A stretch of 64,000 nt of DNA from Planococcus maitriensis (GTDB lineage: Bacteria; Bacillota; Bacilli; Bacillales_A; Planococcaceae): assembly GCF_003289925.1 (NCBI RefSeq), contig NZ_QLZQ01000001.1, positions 682,001 through 746,000 of the forward strand, written 5' to 3'. The position numbers were made by a program, and so were the translations under genes. Below the pieces are notes generated by a model that had not been told where the DNA came from, searched no databases, and saw only the letters and a program-made list of their open reading frames with translations. Positions 6,670-14,840 of the stretch are shown here, piece by piece. The stretch's first letter is position 1. Each line of letters begins with the position of its first letter.

Positions 6670-8757
6670 ATGTCCATGCTTCCGCATATCAGTTTGATTT
6701 TTCTAACCATCATCGTTTCGATCGCGACCAGCTATACGGTACTCATTATGATCGAATACGTCAATAAGCGGAAAGCGGCTGTCAACTCGCGTTCCTGGCT
6801 GCTGGCGGTATTGGCTTTGGGCAGCGGCTTTTTTGGCATGCAAGTGATCGGGATCCTGACCTTCATGGCGGAATACCGGTTCACGCCGCGCTTTTGGCTG
6901 CTGGCTTTGTCGTTGGCTGCCGCTTGTTTATTGGCGGCATATGTCTTGAAGATCCTCCCAAGAGGCATCCGCAGCCGGGGGGAGATGGTGAAACGCGTGC
7001 TTATTACGGCGTTTTTCGTGAAGGCTGTCCAATTTCTCGGGTTGGCGGGCGTCCTGGACGTCCGTTTCTCGGCAATTTCGCCCGGCTATTATCTAGTATC
7101 GGCGGTTATGGTGCTGGGTATCTGCTATTTCAGTTTCCGCTTTATGCTGGAATCCAACGCGAAGCAAGTGACGGAGAAGCAGCGGCTCCGGAACGCAGCT
7201 GCTTTAGGGCTTGTGCTGACCTTGCTTCATTACACCTCGACCAGGACCTTCTATACAAATATGGCTCTTCCGGAAGCGGCGGCGGGCGGTGTTTGGGCCG
7301 TCGGTACAGCGGTTTTGGTGGCTTCGATCGTGACCTTGCTGCTATTGTCTGCGGCGAATCTGGCATTGGTCGATCTGCATGCGCTTGAGACGGAGAATGG
7401 GCTGTTGCGGCAAGTGAAAGCAAGCGAAAGCCGATTCCGGACGCTCGCGTATACCGACCAGTTGACGGGCGTCCCGAACCGCCATTGGTTTTTTGCCCAT
7501 TTCCGCGAATTGATGGATCGGGCGGACGGGAAAATCGAATCGGTCGGTGTCGTGCTGCTCGATTTCGATGATTTTAAATCCATCAATGAATTGATCGGCC
7601 ATGACGGCGGCGACCAGTTCCTGAAGAAAATCGTCGAACGCTTGAAATCGGTGCTGCCGGAGAGTGTCTCGCTCGCAAGGCTCGGCGGGGACGAATTTGT
7701 CTTTGCGGTGCCGAATGCCAATAAAGCCTATCTTGGGCAGCTGTGCCAGGATATTTTAAAGGTCATGCATGAGCCGATTCAGATCGGGGAGCGGTCGGTC
7801 GCTTCGGGCATCAGCCTCGGCATCAGCTGCCAAAAAATTGCGGAGCTTAATGAGGAGAGTTTGATCAAGCAAGCGGACCTTGCGCTGTTCATGGCGAAAA
7901 GCACCGGCAAGGAGAACTACGAATTTTTCTCCCCGGAACTTTTGGACAGTTCGATCCGCAAGCAGGAAATAACGGCGGCGCTGCAACAGGCATTGGTGAA
8001 CGGGGAGTTCTCGGTCCATTACCAGCCGCAAGTGGAGTTGTTGAGTGGCCGGGTCATCGGGTTCGAAGCCTTGCTGCGCTGGAATTCCGCACTGGGCGCC
8101 GTGCCGCCAGCCGAATTCATCCCGGTGGCTGAGGAATGCGGGGCCATCCATCCGATCGGCGAATGGGTGCTGCGTGAAGCATGCAGGCAATTGGATGCCT
8201 GGCGCCGGGAAGGCCGGCCGGACATTCACGTGTCGGTCAATGTTTCCGCGAAGCAGTTCCTGGATCCCGAATTTGCGGAAAAAGTGGCCCGGGTGTTGAA
8301 TGAAACGAACGTGCCTGCGGGATGTGTGGAAATTGAAATCACTGAAAGTGTCATGATCGATCTCGATACCGCCGCTGGATTGGTCGAAGAGCTGCAGGAA
8401 ATCGGCGTCAAGCTGGCGATCGATGATTTCGGCACCGGTTATTCTTCGCTCAACGCGGTCAAGAACATCCAGATCGATACCTTGAAAATCGATAAGTCCC
8501 TGGTCGATGAAGTGCTCGGCAGCGACCGCAGCATGGCGATTCTGGCGACCATCATCGAGCTCGGTAAGAACCTGGGCGCGGAAGTGGTGGTGGAAGGGCT
8601 CGAGACGATCGAGCAAGTCACTTTGATGCGGCAATACGAAGTGATCGGGCAAGGCTATTATTTCAGCCGGCCGCTCCCTGCCGATAAGGCGGCGAGGGTG
8701 TGGGATAAGTATCTCGAGCAGCCGAACGGGCTGTTCCATGCACCGGTTTTATATTGA
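6670..8757 (+). CDS. membrane-bound GGDEF-EAL cyclic-di-GMP turnover protein
   Basis: 695 aa. Residues 1-235 hold about seven membrane helices with partial MHYT-like signatures (SYT in helix 1, LLHYTST before a later helix). A GGDEF domain (about 255-425) has the intact RLGGDEF active site, but the inhibitory RxxD I-site position reads P..V, so product inhibition looks absent. An EAL domain (about 435-690) keeps the catalytic motifs EALLRW, EITESVMID, DDFGTGYSSL and EVVVEGLET, so phosphodiesterase activity is expected. The protein could make or degrade c-di-GMP, with the dominant activity unknown. Start 6670 has AGGGGGGATT upstream. It is monocistronic. The YdaK-like receptors at 55 and 60 kb are plausible consumers of the signal. 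Confidence 0.93.
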   Translation: MSMLPHISLIFLTIIVSIATSYTVLIMIEYVNKRKAAVNSRSWLLAVLALGSGFFGMQVIGILTFMAEYRFTPRFWLLALSLAAACLLAAYVLKILPRGIRSRGEMVKRVLITAFFVKAVQFLGLAGVLDVRFSAISPGYYLVSAVMVLGICYFSFRFMLESNAKQVTEKQRLRNAAALGLVLTLLHYTSTRTFYTNMALPEAAAGGVWAVGTAVLVASIVTLLLLSAANLALVDLHALETENGLLRQVKASESRFRTLAYTDQLTGVPNRHWFFAHFRELMDRADGKIESVGVVLLDFDDFKSINELIGHDGGDQFLKKIVERLKSVLPESVSLARLGGDEFVFAVPNANKAYLGQLCQDILKVMHEPIQIGERSVASGISLGISCQKIAELNEESLIKQADLALFMAKSTGKENYEFFSPELLDSSIRKQEITAALQQALVNGEFSVHYQPQVELLSGRVIGFEALLRWNSALGAVPPAEFIPVAEECGAIHPIGEWVLREACRQLDAWRREGRPDIHVSVNVSAKQFLDPEFAEKVARVLNETNVPAGCVEIEITESVMIDLDTAAGLVEELQEIGVKLAIDDFGTGYSSLNAVKNIQIDTLKIDKSLVDEVLGSDRSMAILATIIELGKNLGAEVVVEGLETIEQVTLMRQYEVIGQGYYFSRPLPADKAARVWDKYLEQPNGLFHAPVLY

Positions 8758-8766
8758 ATATGAAAA

Positions 8767-8800
8767 GGCGCAGCGATCAGCTGCGTCTGTTTTTTGTTTT
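8767..8800 (+). terminator. terminator after the GGDEF-EAL gene
   Basis: GCGCAGC-GATCA-GCTGCGT and a T-rich tail. Confidence 0.8.
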
Positions 8801-8921
8801 AATGAAGCGATTTTTGCTGGGTATAAGGGGCAGGGGGAATCGCTTTCTTGGACAAGTGTTGAGGAGATAGTGAGTGTTTGCATGTTGAACTATTCCGGTC
8901 TTCTGTTTGTGCTTCACCTGA

Positions 8922-9082
8922 GTAGTCGCCGCCGTGCTTTGGGTTGTAAGCCAGGAAGGACGCCTGTCTTCCTGCGTCGGCTCACCCTTGGCGCTGGTCG
9001 GCTAAGAGATTGCCTTGCTACTTTTGAGTTTAATCGGATCTGCTTCTATATGAAGTTACCGGCTAGTGGGGGAATCGCTTCC
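8922..9082 (+). repeat. intergenic repeat family B, copy B1
   Basis: It shares CTTTGGGTT, AAGCCA.GAAG, CTTGTCTT-like, CGGCTCACCCTTGGCGC, GAGATT and the end CTAGTGGGGGAATCGCTTCC with the copy at 10820, and the first half with 23280. It contains nested complementary segments. The ORF crossing it is not conserved, so the 8758-9174 interval is treated as gene-free. Confidence 0.7.
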
Positions 9083-9174
9083 CGGGTATTGCATCGGGTG
9101 ATGGGTGGTTTTGGAGTCGCGAGACATCTAAGCTGCTCAGCTAATAAGGAACGTATAAGATCAATTCAGTAACG

Positions 9175-9810
9175 TTAATGAGCCCTGCAATAGTCGAGCA
9201 GGATTTTCTTCAACACTTGCTGCTGGATATCGGGTTGGATGTCTTGATCGAGATAGGAAATGGATGATTTGAGCGCGACGTTGTTGGTGAAGCTTGAATA
9301 GCTGTTGATGACTGTGACAATGAGTGGCTTGATGGCGATGGACCTGTTGATCGAGCCATCATTTTCACCGTCTGTGATGAGCGGTTCCAGCAAATCCATG
9401 ATCTGGCGCTGCCTTGCCAGGTAGCGGTCAATCTCAGGAAGCGGTTCGGTGCGGAACGAGGCATAGCTTTCGAACGCTTCCCGGAAACGTGCGGCTTTAT
9501 AATGATCGGCTTTTTGGGCATCGAGCAAGGTGTCGAGCAAGAGTTCGAGCCGGTCGAAGGCGCTTGATTCCAGGGAGACAATGCGCCGGAATTCAGCTTC
9601 CACGGCGTCAAGTGACCGGATGGCGACTTCGACGATCAATTCGTCTTTCTTCGGGAAATAGCGGAAGACGGTCGCAACGCCGGCACCGGCGCGTTCGGCG
9701 ACGTCTTTCATTTGCACGTCGTTCAGCCCGCGTTCAGTGAAGAGTTCTTTTGCGGCTTTGACGATTTTATCGGTTTGCAGTTGTCTGTTTTCTTGTCGTT
9801 TTGATGGCAT
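9175..9810 (-). CDS. TetR-family transcriptional repressor
   Basis: 211 aa. The N-terminal TetR helix-turn-helix is clear at residues 14-60 (TDKIVKAAKELFTERGL, VAERAGAGVATVFRYFPKKDELI). The remainder is a helical ligand-binding domain of usual length. The start has AAGGAGTG nine bases upstream. It is divergent from an SDR dehydrogenase, with an excellent palindromic operator in the gap, so it most likely represses the SDR gene and perhaps itself. The effector is unknown; a substrate or product of the SDR is the obvious guess. Confidence 0.92.
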   Translation of the reverse strand: MPSKRQENRQLQTDKIVKAAKELFTERGLNDVQMKDVAERAGAGVATVFRYFPKKDELIVEVAIRSLDAVEAEFRRIVSLESSAFDRLELLLDTLLDAQKADHYKAARFREAFESYASFRTEPLPEIDRYLARQRQIMDLLEPLITDGENDGSINRSIAIKPLIVTVINSYSSFTNNVALKSSISYLDQDIQPDIQQQVLKKILLDYCRAH

Positions 9811-9886
9811 TCCGTTTTCACTCCTTGCATATTAGTATAGCGCTTTAATTGATGGGATGGCGATATGGGAGTATACTTGGAATAAA

Positions 9887-9905
9887 TTGATAGTCAGACT
9901 ATCAA
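9887..9905. promoter_or_regulatory. TetR-type operator overlapping the SDR promoter
   Basis: TTGATAGTCAGACTATCAA is a perfect inverted repeat with 9-bp arms around one central base. A reasonable promoter for the SDR gene overlaps it: TTGGAA at 9877-9882, a 17-bp spacer, then TATCAA at 9900-9905. Bound repressor would therefore occlude RNA polymerase. Confidence 0.75.
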
Positions 9906-9927
9906 AATTTAATTTGAGGTGATCATA

Positions 9928-10677
9928 ATGAGATTGAAAAACAAAGTAGCCATCATCACAGGTGGAGCATCCGGCATGGGCGAAGCGGCCGTGCGCTTGT
10001 TTGCGAAAGAAGGAGCGAAAGTCGTTGCCACTGACATTAATGTGGAAGCGGCGGAAAAAGTGGCGCACGAAGTAAGGGAAGCAGGCTTTGAAGCGGTGGC
10101 GATGAAGCAGAACGTGGCCGATCAATCGGATTGGGAAGCGGTCATCCAGCAGACTATGGAAACGTTCGGCAAGATTGATATTCTCGTCAACAATGCGGGC
10201 ATTTCAGTCGCTAAAGATTTCCTGGAACAGACGGAAGAAGATTTTGCGAAAGGCTTTGCGATCAATACGAACAGCGTCATGTATGGCATGCAGTTGGCGA
10301 TCCCGCGCATGATCGAAAACGGCGGCGGCTCGATTGTCAATGTGTCATCTATCGCTGCTTTGACCGGCATGTCGGGTGCCGGCGTCTATACAGCTTCAAA
10401 AGGCGCGGTACGGTCGATCACGAAAGCGGCAGCTGTCGATTACGGCAAACATAATATCCGCGTCAACTCGGTTCATCCGGGTTATATCGTGACGCCGATG
10501 AGCGCTGAATACATGGAAAGCGAACAGTTCCGCCCTCATTTCCTGGCACAGATCGCGCTGCCTGAGCTCGGCAATGCAGTCGAAGTCGCCAATGCGATGT
10601 TGTTCCTCGCATCAGATGAAGCGAGCCACATCACGGGCATCGAGCTTCCGGTAGACGGCGGCGTGACGGCGAAATAA
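9928..10677 (+). CDS. short-chain dehydrogenase/reductase (FabG/glucose-dehydrogenase-like)
   Basis: 249 aa, standard classical SDR length. Visible features are the Rossmann TGGASGMG motif, D-I of the NAD(H)-preferring second strand (VVATDIN), NNAG, the catalytic Ser in VNVSSIA and YTASK with Tyr and Lys. The acidic residue after the second strand suggests NAD rather than NADP. ATG 9928 follows GAGGTGATC, so the longer reading from 9919 is not used. It is probably regulated by the divergent TetR protein. The substrate cannot be predicted; many such genes are annotated as 3-oxoacyl-ACP reductase without evidence. Confidence 0.9.
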   Translation: MRLKNKVAIITGGASGMGEAAVRLFAKEGAKVVATDINVEAAEKVAHEVREAGFEAVAMKQNVADQSDWEAVIQQTMETFGKIDILVNNAGISVAKDFLEQTEEDFAKGFAINTNSVMYGMQLAIPRMIENGGGSIVNVSSIAALTGMSGAGVYTASKGAVRSITKAAAVDYGKHNIRVNSVHPGYIVTPMSAEYMESEQFRPHFLAQIALPELGNAVEVANAMLFLASDEASHITGIELPVDGGVTAK

Positions 10678-10689
10678 ATAGTAGTTGAT

Positions 10690-10722
10690 AGAAGATACGG
10701 CTTTGGCTGTGTCTTCTTTTTT
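10690..10722 (+). terminator. terminator after the SDR gene
   Basis: GAAGATACGGC-TTT-GGCTGTGTCTTC followed by TTTTTT. Confidence 0.85.
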
Positions 10723-10819
10723 CGTTGCAGTTTAGTTGGTTAAGGGTTTCTCAAGAAAAAATGGAAAGAAGGGTACAGTAGTTTGATAGTGAGAATGTTC
10801 TTACATTCTATTTCTGCGT

Positions 10820-11000
10820 CAGCTTACTATTCGCCACCTTGCTTTGGGTTGGCCTCTTGCCATAAGCCAAGAAGAACTCTTGTCTTACGGCATCGGCTCA
10901 CCCTTGGCGCAGGCGGCTGAGAGATTTCATTGGTTGAAGACTGATCAAACAGTTCTGCTTCTAAATGAAGTTCCCGTCTAGTGGGGGAATCACTTCCTAC
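10820..11000 (+). repeat. intergenic repeat family B, copy B2
   Basis: The best-preserved family B copy. TAAGCCAAG...CTTGTCTTA forms an inner stem, GGGTT...ACCC an outer one, and the element ends in CTAGTGGGGGAATCACTTCC. It lies 150 bp from family A copy A3, the same A-plus-B pairing as in the 23.1-23.9 kb gap. Confidence 0.7.
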
Positions 11001-11151
11001 GATGAAGCATCTGGTCCTATAGCGTTTAAGTCAAAAAACTTTTGGTGAAACTAGTACTCACTATCACCTTCTCTTGTTCCAAATGATATGAGCTACAAAG
11101 CATGAAGCATTTCTACATTTTCAGTCGATCGGATAGAAGAAATTCTCTTCG

Positions 11152-11290
11152 TTCTAAAACTAGAGACGGAGTGGAAGGAGGCTGACGCCTGTGGGACCGC
11201 GCGGGCTGGCGAGACAAACGTGCCGCGCCCTTTGCGGCACGTTGGCTCAACACCCGCCCCACGGCAAGCGGCCTCCTGAAACGTAGTCGA
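11152..11290 (-). repeat. intergenic repeat family A, copy A3 (inverted)
   Basis: On the minus strand it reads GCTTGCCGTGGGGCGGGTG, GAGCCAACGTGCCGCAAAG, GCGGCACGTTTGTCTCGCC and CCGTCTCTAGTTTTAGAACG. The central hairpin (ACGTGCCGC / GCGGCACGT) is perfect in this copy, which helps define the family. Confidence 0.8.
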
Positions 11291-11439
11291 AAAGCGAAAG
11301 CTATTCCAATCACTTCTTTTACCTTACATATAAGTCATTTAATTTCAGAACAATCTGTTAATTTACAAATAAGAATGGTAAACTGTCGGTAATCAGCAGG
11401 ACCTACACCTCAGAAAAAATTCAGGAATGGGGGATTCAT

Positions 11440-11619
11440 GTGGCGTTCGACATTCACGAAGTTTTGGAGAGGAAAGGCATTGACGTCCCGGATCATCACA
11501 AGGAAATGCTTGCAGGGCAGATGGCAGGATTCGAGGAGTTGCGCAAGACGGTGAACCAGGAACAATTGAAAGACCTGGATATGGCATTGACGCATGTGCC
11601 GGGAGGTGAGCAGAAATGA
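11440..11619 (+). CDS. small AtzG/GatC-like partner of the amidase
   Basis: 59 aa, GTG start preceded by GGGGGATT. Its TGA overlaps the amidase ATG (ATGA), so the two are translationally coupled. The product is helical and charged (VLERKGIDVPDHHKEMLAG, FEELRKTV) and ends in the motif-like DMALTHVPGGE. Small GatC-like proteins such as AtzG are encoded directly before amidase-signature enzymes and wrap around them to allow assembly or stability. Size, position and the C-terminal Pro-containing tail fit that role. The assignment is inference; the gene being real is well supported by its RBS and coupling. Confidence 0.65.
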   Translation: MAFDIHEVLERKGIDVPDHHKEMLAGQMAGFEELRKTVNQEQLKDLDMALTHVPGGEQK

Positions 11620-13028
11620 GCAATGAACTCGCGCAAAAATCCATCGGGGAACTGGCGCCGCTCATCCAATCGAAACAAGTGTCGCCTGTCGAGCTGACGG
11701 AGCAGGTATTGTCAAACGTCGATTTATATGACGGGGAGGTCAATGCGTATATAACCGTCCAGAAAGAACAAGCGCTGGAAGCTGCCGCCCAGGCTGAACA
11801 GGAAATCCAAAGCGGCAACTACCGCGGCGCGCTCCACGGCATCCCGATGGCGTTAAAAGACATTCTCTATTTTAAAGACGAGAAGGCGACGATGGGATCG
11901 AGCATCCACAGTGAGTTCGTGGCGGATTTCGATGCGACGGTCGTCTCGAAGCTGAAGATGTCAGGTGTGACATTCACAGGCAAACTCAATATGCACGAAT
12001 ACGCGTGGGGCGCGACAACGACCAATCCGCATTTCGGGCCGTGCAAGAACCCGTGGGACCTGACGAAGATTCCGGGCGGTTCGAGCGGCGGGTCAGGTGC
12101 TGCGGTGGCGTCCCATATGTCGATTGCGTCGCTCGGTACGGATACGGGCGGATCGATCCGCATCCCGGCGTCGAGCTGCGGCATCATCGGGCTTAAGCCG
12201 ACGCATGGGCGCATTTCGAAATACGGCTGCTTCCCGCTCGCCTGGTCGCTCGACCATATCGGGCCGATGACGAAGACGGTGTACGATGCGGCCTTGCTAT
12301 TGGAATTATTGAGCGGTTACGATCCGAAAGACCCGACTTCGATCGACCGCCCGGCGAAGAATTTCTCAGGGCTACTGGAAAGCGATGTGAAAGATTTAGT
12401 CATCGGCATCGAGGAGGAATATTTCTTCAAGAACGTCGATAGCCGTGTGGACGAACAAGTGCGGCTCGTGTTGAAACAGCTGGAAGATGCGGGAGCGGTC
12501 ATCAAGCCGGTCAGCATCCCATCCTTGAAGCAGGCGGAATTCGCGGAACTCGTGACGATCACGACAGAAGCGAGCGCTGTACATCATGCGAATTTGTTGA
12601 AATCGCCGGAGAAATTCGGCGAAGACGTGCGCTTTTTGCTCGAAGTCGGCGAATTGATGAGCGGCGTCGATTATGTCCAGTCCCAGCAGATCCGGCGGAA
12701 ACTCGACTTGGAATTCGCCGCGGCGTTTGACAGCGTCGATGTGCTGATCAGCCCGACCCTGCCGTTCCTCGCGCCGCCGATCGGTTCACAGACAGTGGAT
12801 GTCAACGGCCAGGAATTAAGTTTCTTGGATGAAGTGATCCGCTTTACGGGGCCGGGAAATCTGACCGGCTTACCGGCACTCAGCATTCCAGTGGGGGTGA
12901 AAGACGGCTTGCCAGTAGGATTGCAGATCATGGGTCCGGCTTTTGAAGAAGAGAAAGTGCTGCGGGCAGCGGCACTGATCGAAGGAATGGAATTGATGAA
13001 AGGCCATGCACCGACCTTAGTAAAATAG
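11616..13028 (+). CDS. amidase-signature family amidohydrolase (AtzE/GatA-like)
   Basis: 470 aa, usual for the family. The Ser-cisSer-Lys catalytic triad is recognisable: Lys in GIPMALKDIL (about residue 78), the cis-Ser in PGGSSGGSGAAVA and the nucleophilic Ser in GTDTGGSIRIPAS. GLKPTHGRIS and SLDHIGPMT are also family hallmarks. It hydrolyses a C-N amide bond; the substrate is not predictable. It is not likely to be the GatA subunit of the tRNA amidotransferase, because no gatC/gatB genes adjoin it. The ATG overlaps the end of the small AtzG-like gene. A terminator follows 12 nt after the stop. Confidence 0.9.
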   Translation: MSNELAQKSIGELAPLIQSKQVSPVELTEQVLSNVDLYDGEVNAYITVQKEQALEAAAQAEQEIQSGNYRGALHGIPMALKDILYFKDEKATMGSSIHSEFVADFDATVVSKLKMSGVTFTGKLNMHEYAWGATTTNPHFGPCKNPWDLTKIPGGSSGGSGAAVASHMSIASLGTDTGGSIRIPASSCGIIGLKPTHGRISKYGCFPLAWSLDHIGPMTKTVYDAALLLELLSGYDPKDPTSIDRPAKNFSGLLESDVKDLVIGIEEEYFFKNVDSRVDEQVRLVLKQLEDAGAVIKPVSIPSLKQAEFAELVTITTEASAVHHANLLKSPEKFGEDVRFLLEVGELMSGVDYVQSQQIRRKLDLEFAAAFDSVDVLISPTLPFLAPPIGSQTVDVNGQELSFLDEVIRFTGPGNLTGLPALSIPVGVKDGLPVGLQIMGPAFEEEKVLRAAALIEGMELMKGHAPTLVK

Positions 13029-13039
13029 AACCTTTCATG

Positions 13040-13086
13040 GGCAGCTCCCGCCGGCACAACTCCGGTTATTGGGAGCTGTTTTTCAT
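13040..13086 (+). terminator. terminator after the amidase gene
   Basis: GCAGCTCCC at 13041 pairs with GGGAGCTG at 13071; five T residues follow. Confidence 0.85.
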
Positions 13087-13096
13087 TTTAAAATTT

Positions 13097-13129
13097 TTTA
13101 ACCGTTTTTTAACATTTAGCAGGTAGAAT
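13097..13129 (+). promoter_or_regulatory. tandem-repeat promoter, site 1 (beta-helix gene)
   Basis: TTTAACC (13097-13103), four bases, TTTAACA (13108-13114), nine bases, TAGAAT (13124-13129). The direct repeats are 11 bp apart, one helical turn, and replace a -35 box. Three other promoters in this region have the same layout (17245, 19883, 23766). Confidence 0.65.
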
Positions 13130-13168
13130 CGTCGTACGACATTCAGTGAGCAAAGGGGCGGCACAATC

Positions 13169-14692
13169 ATGGCATTTTGGAAAAAACCGAGGGAGAAAGA
13201 ATTGCTTCCGCGCAATAAAGAGGATATCGTCCGCGAAATGTGGAGCCCGAAAAAGACTGCAGACCAATTATTCAACGTGAAATCATACGGAGCGATCGGC
13301 GACGGCAAAGCCGATGACCGGAAAGCGCTGCAAAAAGCGATCGATGCCGCATATGGCACGAGTAAAGGCGGTAATCTGTTTTTTCCGCCAGGCTTGTATC
13401 GCATCAGCGGCCCCATTGAAGTGCCGGAATGGGGCATGGGGGCAGCTGTCTCGTGGATCGGGCATAGTTCGGAAACGACGCGCATCGCACCGTCTGAACC
13501 GATGGATTATTTGGTGCGCATGCGCGGCGGCAGCGGCTCGGTCAAAGGCATCCAGTTCATGGGGACCGATCCTGAAAACGGCTATACGCAATTGGTCAAG
13601 GTCTGTATGGTCGCAAGCGAAATCCGCGATAAATTATTCTCAGGCGCGGCGTTCATGTGGGGGTCTGTCCATGGCTTGCAGATTTTAGGGGAAGGCAATA
13701 ACAATCTGTGCGTATTCGACCGGCTGTGCCAGTTTTCCCAAAACGGCTCGGTTATCGAAGGCAGCGGGGCTTCAGGGAGGGGGGCGAATGTTTCATTCAT
13801 GAAACTCGACCCAGCCGCGCGCGATGTCCATGTCGGCGCTTACTTCAAGGTAGGATCCGGAGAAGGGTCTGTCTACCACATCGATGAAGTCGGGCCGCGC
13901 AGCATTAAAGTATCGCCGCCTCTGAAAGAGACGATTTCGCCGGGAACGCCGTATAAAATCCATCTTGGCTGCGGATTGCAGACGGACCGTGGCAGCGATA
14001 ATAACGTCTACGGGATTTACGATTGCCATTTCGTCGGCAACGCCGCGACCGGCCTGATGGTGCGCGGGTTGTATGGCCACCATATTCAAGGCGGCAATTT
14101 CGATTCGAACGGCATCGCGGGCATCCATATCGGCAGCGGCGCGATCAACACGACGCCAGCGTATTCCGGCAGCATCAACCACAGCTATTTCGAGAACAAC
14201 GGCTATGCGAATGTTTTGCTCGATTATGCGGCAGGGCTCAGCGTCATCGAGCCGCTCCTCGCGAAACCGCGCGATGGCATGGCGGGCGGCCTTGCTTCGA
14301 TCACTTCCCTATACAATGAGGAATACCAATACGATACGACAAGCATCCTTTATAACGGGCGCCTGCATCAATACGTTCCGGAAGGGAGGCGCTCGCCGAT
14401 CGATATGAAAGATGAGCCGCGTATGACGGTCAATAAGAAAAGCGGCGCGTCCGAAGCAGAAACCGTCAAGCTGCCGCCAGCGCCGACCCATAAATTCAGC
14501 GAAGAAGTGGAGATTTTCGTCGAACACAGCGGCGGCCAGGAAGTGAGGCTCGTCTGCGATAATGCCAAAGTCAATAACCGGCCGGGTAGCGAGGGGGTGC
14601 TTGCGCCGGCGGGAATCGGGTATAAAATCACCGCCTATTACAATAGGAGCGATAAGAGCTGGATGGTTTCCCACACGACACCCCTAGCTTAA
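13169..14692 (+). CDS. right-handed beta-helix protein, pectate-lyase-3 / GH28-related
   Basis: 507 aa. The N-terminal FNVKSYGAIGDGKADDRKALQKAID segment region (near residues 35-60) is the pectate-lyase-3 opening motif seen in GH28-like proteins and phage tailspikes. The rest is rich in short turns with G-N-x-x-G and F-x-x-N patterns typical of beta-helix coils. No signal peptide or membrane helix is visible: the protein starts AFWKKPREKELL, so it is cytoplasmic unless exported by another route. ATG 13169 has AAAGGGGCGG upstream. It sits at the head of the ATP-grasp/GNAT region behind tandem-repeat promoter site 1, so it probably acts on or in synthesis of the same polymer, as a lyase, hydrolase or epimerase. 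Confidence 0.8.
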   Translation: MAFWKKPREKELLPRNKEDIVREMWSPKKTADQLFNVKSYGAIGDGKADDRKALQKAIDAAYGTSKGGNLFFPPGLYRISGPIEVPEWGMGAAVSWIGHSSETTRIAPSEPMDYLVRMRGGSGSVKGIQFMGTDPENGYTQLVKVCMVASEIRDKLFSGAAFMWGSVHGLQILGEGNNNLCVFDRLCQFSQNGSVIEGSGASGRGANVSFMKLDPAARDVHVGAYFKVGSGEGSVYHIDEVGPRSIKVSPPLKETISPGTPYKIHLGCGLQTDRGSDNNVYGIYDCHFVGNAATGLMVRGLYGHHIQGGNFDSNGIAGIHIGSGAINTTPAYSGSINHSYFENNGYANVLLDYAAGLSVIEPLLAKPRDGMAGGLASITSLYNEEYQYDTTSILYNGRLHQYVPEGRRSPIDMKDEPRMTVNKKSGASEAETVKLPPAPTHKFSEEVEIFVEHSGGQEVRLVCDNAKVNNRPGSEGVLAPAGIGYKITAYYNRSDKSWMVSHTTPLA

Positions 14693-14840
14693 GACGCATT
14701 TTATACCTGAATTTTCAGATTTCAATTGACCTTTCTGTTTTTAATTGGTATTTTTGTATTACACCTATCGAATTACTTAGTTATTTTGAATCAGCACTTA
14801 TACTATGTATGCATGATTATCGCGAAGTGGAGGGTTTGAG

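Noticed and set aside
8738-9172. 144-codon forward frame after the GGDEF-EAL gene
   Set aside because: It runs through a terminator and a family B repeat, has no ribosome site, and its sequence is not conserved in the other B copies.
11616-13028. GatA subunit of the tRNA amidotransferase
   Set aside because: No gatC-gatB arrangement; the small upstream partner is much shorter than GatC, and the context is a single amidase unit.
13169-14692. Phage tailspike interpretation of the beta-helix protein
   Set aside because: No other phage genes occur nearby, and the promoter and neighbours connect it with polysaccharide synthesis.
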